From positions 84,785,691 through 84,849,690 of the forward strand of contig CM037877.1 in the NCBI GenBank assembly GCA_021292165.1: a DNA stretch of 64,000 bases. Reading direction: 5' to 3'. The notes below the pieces were generated by a model, which worked only from the letters and a program-made list of their open reading frames with translations, did no database searches and was not told where the DNA came from. The position numbers and the translations under genes were made by a program. Below are positions 11,601 to 25,107 of the stretch, piece after piece. Position 1 is the stretch's first letter. Every line of letters begins with the position of its first letter. The DNA is from Shinisaurus crocodilurus (Eukaryota; Chordata; Lepidosauria; Squamata; Shinisauridae).

Positions 11601-14600
11601 TCCAAATGTGTGGCTTCAAATTCATTTTAGAGCTCTTACAACAGCATCCCTGACCATTGTCCATGCTGGCTGGGGCTGATGGAAGTTGTAGTCTAAAACA
11701 TCTGGAGGGCACCAGGTGGAGGAAGGCTGCTATAACTGAATTGTTAAAGGATTTAATTTGACCAAAGCAAAAACAATTTTAAAAAATTGTTCCATATTCA
11801 GTGTGATATTCTCATGTGCACCATGGATCATCATTAGAAATCTTAATCTGGGTGATATTCTCCTGCATTCTAATGTTTCTACAAAAAGATGAGTGGATAG
11901 TTCCTGTTACTCTTCCAAGTTTTGACTTTTATTCTGTAGAGTGTTCAGTACATGAACATCCTTTTTATACTTTGTTGCTGTACTCTGGTCATATTGATTG
12001 ACCTGGTTTTGAGTCAAATACACCATTGATATGTAGAAGAGGTAATAGATGGTTCTGGCATGGACTTCTGCACTCTGGCTTGGTATCTTATCATTATACT
12101 TATCTGGCAGGATCCCACAACAAGCAAGAACATTCTAATCCACCACAGATAATAGATGGATCTCCTGCTTTTCATCCAGGAGATGGAGACTCCATGAGTG
12201 AGGGTGTCAGAAAAATAAGACTGAGATTAATCCTCTTCCAGAGCATTGGCTTGAGACTTTGTCTTATTTGTCACCCAATCACTGACCTTGAGTTTTATAA
12301 TATTAACAGCACAATCCTATAGCATGTCTACTCAGACGTAAGCACCAATAAGATTAATGTGGCTTACTCCCAGGTTACTGTGCATAGGATTGCAGCCGAA
12401 TGTAGTTATAAATCTGCACTTTGCCAATGAAGGGAGGTGAACGTACATAGATTTTCAGTGCATTGCTTGGTGATTGAATATTCAGCATATTACATTCACT
12501 GGATCTCAGCCTTTGGAGGAACAAACTGAATGTCATGCTTTTCTCTGATCAAGTTCTGGTTCTTTTAATGAAATCATCTGCTGCAACCTCAGTTTCAAAT
12601 CTACATTTTTATTTTGTTTTTGTTTTTACTCTGTCCTTGGTGTGAATTTGCTTGTCATTTCTTATGCAAATGTGGGTTGTAATGGAGCCACAGTTGTACC
12701 TCAAATCACTCTTGAGGGCCACTTTTACATTTTTATTAACTCAGGAGGGCAGCATTGCTATGTTAACTGGAGATGGGTATTTTTTTTTTATTATAAAATA
12801 AAACCTATTTTCTTTCTAACCCATTCTTTGTTAACCTGTCTTTGATAGCACACACTCATTCTTTTCTCTTTGCATCCCATCCCATTGCATGCACACCTTC
12901 TTATCCTCTCCCTGATCTACACCCCCATCTCTCTCCTGTTGGTTCCCTTCCAAAAGGCCTCCCTACAGCCCCATCTATTACCCCCTCTTTCCACACATCT
13001 ATCTTTGCTCTCCCTTGTCTCAGTTCTCTCTCTTCCTCAGTTCAGTCTTTTGGTTTTGCTCTATTTCCATACCGCTTCCCATCTTTGCTCATCCGTAATG
13101 TGTTTGGTGGCAGCAGAAGCAGATGAGGCTTTCACTCTCCCAGCAGTTCACACAGTGGGGGAATTTCAGACTCAAGTGGTGCCATGCAGCATGGCTGGCT
13201 GCCATAGGCTGGAAAACTGGTACCCAGTCTCCCCATGTACCTCTGATTCCGAGGAGAGGGAGCATTCTCCCACCCCTATTTTGCATGAACTTTGGGAAGC
13301 CCCCCATGTGGCAGCAACTGCAGTGTTGCTCTTTCCTGCGCCACTTATGCAGCATGAGAAGCTCTACGCTACTTGGGAGTAGTTGATGCTGAAGCTTCTA
13401 ATCATGCCAGTATTGCCCTTCCTAGACACTAGGACAACCCTGGTGGTGTTAGGAGCTGGAGTGTAGGACTCAGCTAGCCCAGGGTGGGATAGGAATGAGT
13501 TGCGTGAAAATAATGTTAGAAGGGGACGTTAGATGTTCCCGCAAACAGTTAAAAAAGGCTGTGAAGAATGGGTATTTGGAATTTCCCTGGGGAACACAAA
13601 TGATCGTGGTGGGATCCACAATTAGCCTGCCACCTTCATGATGTGCAGTAGCGTAACCAAAAATAATACTAATAATTTTTCTACTGCAGTTCACTCTTCT
13701 TATGCCAATGGAGCTAAATTCTAATAGCTACTAACTGCTGGCACTAACAGCCAACCAACCCTCAAGCCAAAATTGCTCAGTCTCTGGGAAAGCTATTTGC
13801 TTTTCAATGCAATTGCTGCTATAAAAGAAACTAGTTTGCTCGAATTTGCTGAATAACTGCAGCTTCTCCCCCCAGATGTTGCAGTTGAAGTATTTAGGAG
13901 CTTTGTTTGGTAAGATGGGATGGGTGTGGGTGGAGTCCTATGGGATCCTATATAGCCCTTTTAGTTTGGGAACCCTGAAAAGGGGCTAGATTTACATACT
14001 TGTTACACTGGTATTCCACCCTTCCTCTGCTCAGCTCAGATAGTGCATTAGCCTCCCAATAACCCCATGAGATAGGCTAAGCTGGGAGCTATTTAGCATG
14101 GAAGCTCTTTAGTTCCATAGCAAGGTCAGTCATCAGAGAGTCATTTAGAAGAGAAGGAGGGAGTATGTCATCCTGCTTGCCAACTACAGGATGTTCTCTT
14201 CTACTACTACAGTAGTTGCAAAATTAAAAGTGAAAGGCTGAAAAGGGGTACAGGACACCAAGCTACATAGTGTATTGTGTGGAGCCCTGGATGGATATCT
14301 TAATGGGGTAATTAAAAAACAAAGTACCCCAGTTATTTCAGTCTTCCCATTTTGTCTATTTGTTGCCAGAGAAACTCCTTGGCCAAGAAGTTTAGAGGAG
14401 ACAATGAGGATCTCATCAGTGTTTAAACCAGGGGTGGGTAACACACGGCCTGTGGCCAAATGTCGCCACCACCACCTCGTTCTCCCCCGCCACCAAACTG
14501 CTACAGAGGCTTAGATGGACAAATTTAGCTTGAAAGCATGCTACGTTTGTCCGTTCTAAGCCTGTGTAGTGGCTATGGGGGCTTCGAATGGACAGATTTT

Positions 14601-17600
14601 GCTTGTTTGCCCCCTTCCTTTGCCCCCCCCCCTTTTGCACTGCAGGGGCAGCAGCAGAGGGAGTGTGGCCCGCAGTTGGTTGGGGGAATTGGCCCCTGGA
14701 CTGCCCATAGTTTCCCACCCCAGGTTTAAGAATGCATTTAAGAACTTGGGAGGTTCATCCTTAGAATGCATTAGCAGCAAGTGTTGCATGAGCGGTTTAG
14801 CCAAGTGTGAAGACATAAGAAATATTAAGTTCTATAGCTGTTGATGGGTTTCTTCTTTCCTTTTTAGAGTTGATAGATATCACCTGTACATTGCTGCTAC
14901 TGAACCCAGATTTCACTACCGCATGGAATGTAAGGTATGTTCAGCAAGTGTGGATGTAAAGACTTCTGGTGAGTGGAGCCATAGGCTTTGTTTTAAGCAG
15001 TATTTAACTGCATACCAGCAATCTTTTCAGCTAAGGTACTTTGGGAAAGCTTTTAATGAGATTTCTTGTTTTCTCCATAGTGTTATCATCTTTCACACTT
15101 CATGATAGTATTTTCAGTATATGAATCTCAATTTTCTGTGTATACCCAGACACCTGGGGAAGAGGATATATTTTGACCAAATGCCTGTAGCTGTTGGCTG
15201 TATTCATCAATTAGTTTACAACTTATTTTGTAATGGCAGCTTTATAACAAATGGCTATCCACGTGGCAAATGCATGTGCAAAGCTCAGAACCAGTTATTT
15301 GAACCATATGACTCTACAAGCTTTGTTTTACTGAATCATTAAGTGTACTTCCAGGTTACAATGAAATGTAAGTTGTCTCTGTGTGTGAGAGACACACACG
15401 CATACAGTTGAAACTAAGTTAAAAAAAAAAACATTTCTTGCAGCTTGATTCTAAACATGTTTACTCGGAAGGACATCCCATTGAGTTCAGTGGGGCTTAA
15501 CTTCCTGGTAAGTATGCTTAGAACTGTGACCTTAGTGGATCATTTTCCTGAAATCTGTACAAAGAACTAACTCAGAGCTGAATAGAGCTTTCACCATTTC
15601 TTCTCTTTTGAGCAGTTCCTGCTTTTGCTGTAGTATTGATTATAGAGACTCTCACTTAGAGAGAAATGTAAAGCAAATGCAGTACTCCACAATTCACAAA
15701 TGGCAATGGCTGTGTTCAGGTGTCATGAAAAACCATGTTTTTGCTTCTGTAAGGGGAAAGCTAGTGTTTGCCCGCACAAGAGAAATTGCTCGACTAGATT
15801 TTCCTGTCCTCTTCTCTCCCCCAGTAGTCTCCGACCAAGGCCCCCCTGCACATGCTGCAAATCTTCTTTCAGAGTTACTAGTGGAATGCCACAGTTGGAT
15901 CCTACCCATAATGTCCATAGGCTGGTGTCAGATCTGCAGAAGAGAGAGACTGACCTCTGGGTTTTTTTAGGCAAAACCTTATTTATTTATTTATTATATT
16001 TATACCCCGCCTTTTTTCCTGCAAGGAACCCACGGTGGCTTACATAATCCTCCTCCTCTCCATTTTATCCTCACAACAACCCTGTGAGGTAGGTCAGGCT
16101 GAGAGTCAGTGACTGGCCCAAAGTCACCCAGTGAGCTTCATGGCTGAGCAGGGACTAGAACCCGGATCTCCAGAGTCCCAGTCCAACACTCTCACCACTA
16201 CGCCACACTGGCTCTCAATGCTTACATAATGCCCTGTCATTTGCACATCACAAAGTGGGATATTGTGTATTTTCCCCGCAAGGTGCAGCAAGTAAGTATG
16301 TGCCTCTATTCCTGTATGGAAGTGCCCAGAAGAAGGTGCCATCTGTCTAGCCCTTCAGTTGAGGCTGGTTCTTCAGAGGAATCGCTTTAAATGAGGATGA
16401 TAGTTTCTAGGATTCCCATAGCCTTCTGATTAGTTAGGAGGCACTAACAAGATTTCTCGGTTTTTAACAGGTTAATACAGTTATAAACCTAAGTGGGGGT
16501 TTTTAATACTAGAAAAATGCGGTTTCCACAATTAGGAAAAGCTCTTGCAGTAGAAATATTAAGGCCACAATCCTATGCACACTTAACTTGGGAGTAAGCT
16601 CTACTGGACTCATTGGGACTGGCTTCTGAAAAAACATGGATAGGTGCTAGATCCTGGGGGGGAAAGAAGGGGAAATTGATAAAGCAGCTCTTGGACCACC
16701 TTGCAGAATTTAGTAGGAGTGCAGATTCTGGAGCAGACCATGTTCTGATCTGCAGATTAATTTGGAAGCTGCAGATCGATTGAGTTCACTTCAGCATATA
16801 AACCTCGTGAATTCCTGAAGCATTCTTAATACATTGTCAACTTGAACATCCCTTTACTGGTACCTTGAGTTAATACAGTCAATAATACTCTGAAAACATC
16901 TGATCCTTAAAATAGAACCGTATTTTTATACAGAAGCTTGTTTTGAGTATTTTTAGAACTATATGAACCTCATGAGGTAGTAGAAGTAGGAGTATACAAC
17001 ATAAACAGATACCTAGAATCCAGTGCTTCTTTTTTAAAAAAAAGGCTTATAAGACATTTTATCACCTAGTGATATCTCAAATAAACATCAGAAATTGGTT
17101 ATTTGTTTATTTACTTATTTACAGGTAGAGTGATCCTATGTTTATTTACTTATTTACAGGTAGAGTGATCCTATGGCCCCTACACAGCATCTAGGGGGGC
17201 ATGGGATTCTTCAAATTCCCAGATCCGAGGTCGGAAAAGAGCTCTGACTCGGATCCCCCTCACTCGGATCCCCCTTCCCCCACCTCATAGCTGGTGTGGA
17301 AAGAACCGTGCCAGCTGCTTCTCCAAGGTGGTAAGAATGACCTTGGAGAATGGGTAAAGGGGGCAAGGAGTGGAGGATACTGGGGCCACCAGGATATTAG
17401 GTATCCTGATGGTGCTCCAGCCTCCTTCCCTCCGCCTTTGAAGCACCGCAGCTAGATGGCCGAAATCGGCTGACTTGCAGGGCAGGAGGAGCGGGGAGGC
17501 AGAGATCGCCTACACCACTTCCCTCGCCCTTCATAGGATGCCCATAATCCTCCCAGTTCAGTTATCCCCATTGGATTACGCCCTTGCTTACATTATTTAT

Positions 17601-18691
17601 AGTCTGCCCTAGAACAAGAAATTATCTGGGCAACTCAGAGAATAAAAATAATAAAATTTAAAAAACTACAATACAATAAAAATACATTAAAATAAAACAC
17701 AGCTTTAAAAACGCCAAATAAAATAAAAAATGGATCAAAGCACACAGAGAACAAAGAATAAAAATCTACTGAGCTAAAGCAGTGTTAAAACCTACAATAT
17801 GATTTAAAAGTGCTGGAAAAGTGAAAAGGTCTTTGCATGGCATAGAAGTCATTAAAATAGGTGCCAGGAGGACCTTTCTGGGGAGGGCATTCCATAACCG
17901 GGGTGCCACCACTGAAAAGGCCTGTTTGCTTTAGCCCTCCACAGTGCCTCACTTGGCATTCAAAGAAGGGCCTCAGATGACAATCTCGGGGGGTACATGT
18001 AAGAATCTGTGGGGGTACATGTAAGAATCTTTTGACCTACACATAGAACCAGGAATGTGATAAACTCCTTCAATATCAAGCTGAATATCTGATGGCAATG
18101 CCGATAACTCATGCAGAAATGTATCCATGAACTCTGCCAACCAGCCCTGTAGAGACTGAGTAGGCTGTTCCCAAAGTCCAAGGATGTGCAAATTAGCTCT
18201 CTGAGAAAAAGTTTCTTAAAGGGCAGGTATTATACTGTGGGAAGCAGCCATTGTGGTCTCGTGAGCTGTAACTCAATCCTCCAAAGTAGTAACTTTTGAT
18301 TCCATCAGTTTAAGACGACCATCAGTAGAATCAACAGATCCCTGGAGCGTTTTGATGGAATCCTGAATCAGCTGCAACTGTTCCAGCTTCTTGGACTGCT
18401 GAAATACCTGCAGTGACATGCTTTTCAACAGAGAAACAATATCTTCCTCTTCTTGCTCCACCTTGGAAACCTTGGCTGGTGGAGGCTGTTGAGGAATAGG
18501 TAGCATGCCAGCGCCTTTCTTCCCTTTTGGTGTACCCATGATCAAACATTCCTTTAGAGCACAGTTAGCAAATAGAACAGAAACGAAACCAAAACAAATG
18601 CAAAATACCAAGGTATGGTGGGCTTAAAAGGATCTTAAAGGCTGAAAATTGGGAGAGGCACAGACAATGATCCAAGTATTGGTTTTTGACC

Positions 18692-18737
<46 letters not shown>

Positions 18738-21700
18738 TGATCCAGTCACTTCACCATTTTAAACTGGATTTAAACTGGTGGCGATTCTGTAAATGCTCTC
18801 CACTAAGAGAGTGATCATTTCTGTAGCACGTCTTGTCAGTATGCAACATTCTTTAAAATAATCTTATTGTTGCAATAACATTTTGAGGTCAGTTAAACTG
18901 AAAAACAGTGACTTGACCAAAACTTATAGTGAGCACCATAGCTAGGCAGAGATGTGAACCATGGGATTATGTTTCGGTGATTAGCGTGTCTACTTGTGAC
19001 CCCAAAACACTTTGGGTTGGATCCAACCCTCACACAAGCGGCAGTCTGCTTGTGCAACAGGACTTCCTCATTCTCATCACCCCTCTGCAAGTCCCCTCTG
19101 CATGCCCCAAATCTGCTCTGCAGGGTCCCCCCAACCCTCCAGAGCAAATCTGGGTGTGGCTGCAGGAGGGAAAGGGAACTCTGTTCTGCCAGCTCTTGCA
19201 CTGGTGGAATGGCATCATTGGATACATCCCTAAGCAAGTACATTGCTGTTTTATTAAAGCTCCATTTAATTCACTGAGAGATGGGGGGAAAGTCAGGCGT
19301 GAATGAAAAAAATGCTTGCTTTACCAACGTTCTTTATTCTGGCTCTGTATAATCCCTAGATTTATGCAGAAAGTATCTTTCCTTCCAACTTGAGAGCTGA
19401 GGATGACCATTTGTTTTTCTGTGCATGTCAAGTAGGTGCAGTTGTTGTGTGTAAGGATTTGCCTAGATCAATTCCGATATTTCTTCATTCATTCAATGAA
19501 GGTCATTTGCTTGTTCTTCCTTAATCAGATTTGCATAATTTCCATTAGCCTCAACTCAAGTCCTATGCCATCCAAACTCTTGACACCTAACACGTTGCAG
19601 TGAATAACATATTTCAAGTTCAACCAGGACAGAGACTGCGGTGCACATTCTTCTGTGCATAAAGGCAATGAAAACTGAATGAGAGGGCAGTAATAAAATG
19701 AGCTAACACAAAAGCTGTATTAATACTTACAGTGTTTGAGGGACTGTGCTGTCTCTTATTTAAGAGCGCTCAGTTGAAATAAGAAGCAGTGGCTACCTCA
19801 GAGAGAAAGTAAATGCTTATGCAAAAGTATTGAGTTGAACTCCAAATTGGAAGATAAGGCAAAAAACTACATTATACTGCTAGGGACAAAGCTAGAAAGG
19901 CAGATCCTAACTTCACTGTGGAAGCAGGGAGAGGACCAGAACTGCAGCTTAGCACAAAGGCTTTTCCTTGACATGCAAGTCGTATGGTAAACCCTAAGTT
20001 GTTTATACTCTTCTCAAATATCATCAAGAGAAAAATGCCATCATGACAAAATGCAGATTATAAGAGGTGATGCAAATGCTATGGCTCCTATCTGGAGGCT
20101 CCATGTGGGTAGCTGTAATGTTTGCAAGCTGCTTAATGTGTGGATCCCAACCCAGCTCTATGCCAGTTCCAGCAGCCTCTTGGAATGGCCTTTCTGAGGA
20201 TGCTGTCACTTGCAGATGGGCAAGTGCCTGCTTGACAGGCATGTGTGAGCGGGTTTTCTTCTGTATCGCTTCCAAATTGTGGAATGCACTCTGCCCAGAC
20301 TTATGCTCACTCTCTCTGCTTTTAGAAAAGAGATACATCTTTTTAATTTGGCCTTTCAAATCGTTTTTAATTTATTTTTATGATTTGTAATGTCTTTATT
20401 GTATTTATTTATTTATTTATTTTTGTGGAAAGGACCAAAGCCGGTCCTTTGCGTGGGTTCGGGCACCAAGGGGTTAACCAGAGCTGAGTTAGACCTTTAT
20501 ACGGAGCTCGTGGCACTTAGGCAGAAACCGCGACCAATTTTAACGCTGGGACAGTGAAAGAAGCAGTTTTATGAATGGAGGCTACTATGCTGTTTATAGG
20601 TAAACAGAGTTTAATTGAGCGTAGCAAAACATACACAGGAACAGTACACACACACGCTCGCTCTAAGCTGCTGTAAATTGAAGGCGCAATTGCAGCAGTA
20701 CATACAAGGGTTACCTGGAATGACCCCGATTCCTCGAAAGCTGCGTATGCCAGTGGCCAGGCGATTTCAGCTAGTTTTACCGGAGCTCCCCGGAGCTGGA
20801 TCCTGAGGTCGGACCGAAGCCCTGGACCTCCGCGCAGCTTGCTGCCCACGACCAACAACTTTTCCCCCCACAGCCCCCCTTCCTTATACCCTCTTCGTGG
20901 CTCCCTCCTCCCTCCCTTCATGATTGGCTGAAGCAAGTCAGGAATAACCTGTTTCTCTGGGTGCTTAGGGGTGCTCAAGAGTACTTGCCACCCTTTGAGA
21001 CTACCAGGCACCTTGGCGCCCCTCTTGTTGTTTGGGGATGCTTCACAGCTCATTTGGCTGCCAGGGAAGGGGAAGTTGCCAGGGGGTATGCAGATGTGTC
21101 CCATTGTGAGCCTCCTTTACCTGAGCTGCTGCTGCAAGTGGGGTGTGTGTGTACCTGACCTGGCTTTCTCTTCACAATTTTATACGCCATCTTGGTAGTC
21201 TTTTGCAGAAAGGTGGTATAAAAATACTAAAAATACATAAAATATTTAAGGTATAAACCAGTGGTGGGCAACTTCAGGGGGGTTATGGGGACTGCTTTTA
21301 ATCCCTGCCCCCACACACACCATACTCCTGCCACTATGCCACCAAAATTGGCAGTGGCAAAAAAAAGTGGCAGTTTGCCAACAAATTTTGGATGCAGACC
21401 ACTACAGAGGGGTAAAAAGGTCAAATTTAGTGTGTTTCTGTTTGCTATGTAGTATATCGACAAGAGTTCATGACTCCCAGTTGTTTAACAATAACAGTAA
21501 CAAAAAGACTTTCACTATCTAAATTAGGAAGCTGAAATCAAGGAACCCAGGAGTGGACTTCTGTGTGAAAAGACTGAGCTGAGTCTTTAGATTAGATGGA
21601 TAGAAGCTGCTCATTGAAAAACTGGAAGACTGGGAATGGAAAGCTTTGATTACCTCTAGTATGAATTGTGCTAAATTTAAGATGAGTAAGACTTATGATT

Positions 21701-24700
21701 TGTAATCTCATGATTCCCTTCCGATTGACATTTTTTCCTCCTGTTTCTAATGGGAAGATGGAATACTGGGAAGATGTAAAAATGTTGTACAAGAAGGAAG
21801 TGGACCGTGTTGCACCCTGCGTCAGGTTACCATGTGAAGGGGCTAGAAGAGATGTTTATTCATATCAGATTTAGGATTTCCACTTTCCCCTGTTGTGTAG
21901 CATGTGATTGGATCATTTTAGTGTGTCGTCTAAACTTTCTTCATCTTATCCAAAACTGGTATGATGTCATGAACTCCCGCTCTTTTGCGATAGCATATTA
22001 TAGACAAGCTCACACAAGCGTATGTGAGAGTTACCACAGATCAGATATCATGAATCACCTTATTACATTCTCGGGCACAAACAATACTTTTCAATGGAAG
22101 CAGTTTACATAATTCAGCTGGGAGTAATCAAATAATGCACATTCTTATGTGGGATGGTCCTGTAATACTATATTTTATTAACATATTTGTAGGCTCCCTT
22201 TTGGCCATAAGGCCCTCAAGGCAGTGTATAAAACAAATATTAAAACAATTTAAACAGTAATAAGGATTAAAAACAGAACAATTAAACTCTAAATCCTGTT
22301 ACTTTTGTTATCCAATTTATTATTTAGGATATTATATCTTTTTATTCTGTACATAAGATTGTACCTCTCTCCAGGACATTTGGAAGAACCATATCCTACC
22401 TCCTCCTGCCCCCAGTTTTATTATCTGTGATTCTCTTGAGCTGTCATTCTACATACTTAGATTATGTGATGGATCTGAAATGTTTCTTTACCCAGTGCAG
22501 TCACTGGCAACCCTTGTATTGCTTGTCATGCCAATAAAGTGTCCTGGAGTTGAACTGATATGATTTTCTCTGTACAGCCTCTGCAGTTCCATTGTTCAGT
22601 GTCACTTGATGCTATAACAGGAGTATTGAATTGAGTTTGTTCTATGGAAGAACATTTGCATTATAGTCTGTAAAGGATGCTTAAGTGAATGGGATAACAA
22701 GGCAGACTGGTCCTAAGAATGATGTATGCAGAGTTCTCTTGGGTGCATAAAATCCGCAATATAAACATGAAAAGGTTGTATTTGAGTCTTGGCTCGTGTA
22801 AAAGTGCTCAAGGTGTTGAAAATCTCATATATATTAAAGTGCTGTGTTTTGTTAAGATGCTTGCTGTGGCGTAACCCCACAATTCAGTTCCCTGGTGTAT
22901 GTCTGCTTTAGTATATTTAGTGAGTATAGAATGTTGAACTGAGTGGGTGAGGTTTGTGATGTCTTAGAAAGGGTGGGGGGACGAGTATATAAGGAGTGTT
23001 TGAGTGATGTCAGAGGAAGGGGACAGTTGGTTAGAGTGTGTTGGGAGTGTTAGAGAGTTTGGGAGTTAGGTTAGTTGGGTTATTTGTGTCTTGTCAGGAG
23101 TTTTAAGAGGAATCAGTGATTGTATGAGGAGTGAGAGTATTTGGAGTTATAGGGACTTAGGTTAATTATAAAGTGTTTGGTGTAGGCAGGTTTAAAGTTA
23201 TTTTCTGGAACTAAGATTTTGAAAATTAAAATAAACTTATTTTTATTTTGTTTAAAAATAAACAAATCCTACGTGTCAGCTTGGCGTTATTAACCTGCAT
23301 TACTTTTAAATCTACACACACACACACACCCTTGTACCCATAGTATCTTAAATCTAAGCTAGATCCTTAATAACCAGTATTAATCTTTTCCCTCATTAGT
23401 AGGGGAAAGGTTTCATTTGAGCCTCCCCTCAGGTTTTTAAGTGTTGATGCTTAGCCTGAGAAGGGTTTATGCGCCTGGTCCTAAAGTGTAAAGGGCCGTG
23501 TTGTGGCACTTGCAATCAAGTATTTTCCATTAATAAATGGTGAGATAAGGGGTTTGCTCGTTGAGTCTTCAGAGTTTTGGATCTGACATTCTCCACCTCC
23601 AGTGTTGCTGCTGAATATGAAGGCAAACCCTGTGTTTTCCTTTCACCTTCCCAGAGGTAATTTTCAGCTGTGAGGTGCATGGGCTTCCCGACTGATCATC
23701 AATCAGTCTTGGCTCAGGCTAGCAGGAATCAAAAATGTATATAAATATTAATCCCAAGAACAAAAGCTTGCCCCTAATAATCCTAATTAGCTTTCCTTTT
23801 TCTTAAGTTTAAGTTCAGGATAAATTTCTTGCCTTACTACACTTTATTCTTCACATATAAATTAAAGCTGAACTAGAGAGCAAAATAATATGTAGCCTGT
23901 TTTATACGATAAGTGCCTTAACAGCCTGCAGCAGAAAACCAAAATCGTTTTTATCATTTCCCTCCCTATTTCCGTTGTAAAAGCCTTTCCTTTTTCAATA
24001 AATCGTATTTTCAGCTTCTACAGAAAGGCACCAGCACAGATACCTTCACTGAGCTATGGAATATATCATAAAAAGTAAATATTCCATTTTTGTTTAATTT
24101 TAGCTTTGTGGTTTTCAATCTTTCCCTGCTTTTAAATATTTTGTAAATGGTGATTAATGCTGTAGGTATTAATTTATTTAAACCATGGTTAATTTATTTA
24201 ACCCATGAGTTGTTGAATTCTGGGTTGTCATGACGCACGAACCCAGCCACGCTAACAAACCATGGTTTGTTAACCACAAACAACCCAGAAAGAGAACCCA
24301 TGGTTTGTTGTTGGGTTGTGAATTCTGGGTTGTTTAAACCGTGGGTTGTTGTACGTGTAAACCCAGAACCATGGGTTGTTTCACCAGGCTACAGAAGTGG
24401 CAAGAAGAGCATTTAAAAAAAAAAAAAAAAACCCAGCCACACCACATGCTAGTACTACAGTGCTGCAATGGCATTTGGGATACAAGGAGGAAGCAGGTGT
24501 TGGAGGAAGCAAGAAAGCAAACCAGGGATTGAGAAAAACCAAACCACAGTTTGTTTGATTGTCTGCCAGACAAACCCTGAATAGGGAAACATACCATAGT
24601 TTAACCATAGGTTAAATAAACCATGAGTTAGCATTGTGTGAGAACCAGGTCAGAGTGTATTAAGTACAAAATATGTAGGAAGAAGACAACTCTCCAGCTA

Positions 24701-25070
24701 GCAGAAAAGGTTTGCAAAGGCAGCCTCATACATTACAATTTCCCTACCTTATGGGAAAATGCATAGAAGCCATGTGGAACAAGTCACATGCACCAATTGC
24801 ATATGCATCTTGTTGCTCCTTACACATATGGCTGCAGCTTATTTTTTTCCTGTATCTACATGCATCACAAAAGGAGTTCATGCAGTTGACACACATTATC
24901 CACGTGCTGCTTTCACTCATTTTAATACATGGAAGTACATGGAAAACCATAACATCTGAAGCAGCCCTAAATAGGAGAGCTATGATAAGAGAAGAGTATA
25001 TGGCTCGTCTGTTGAGAGTTCAGTGAAAAAGATTAGCTGTAATGTGACTTGCTGCTGCTGCTGCTGCTGC

Positions 25071-25107
<37 letters not shown>

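Noticed and set aside
12842..13386. Overlapping frames up to 170 codons in intron 2
   Set aside because: Pyrimidine-rich sequence avoiding stops; no splice context or family similarity.
20517..21104. 195-codon minus-strand ORF
   Set aside because: It falls inside a solo LTR with target duplications and resembles no known protein; treated as chance.
25050..25107. CRISPR-like or coding trinucleotide array
   Set aside because: Simple (TGC)n(TTA)n microsatellite forming the tail of a SINE.
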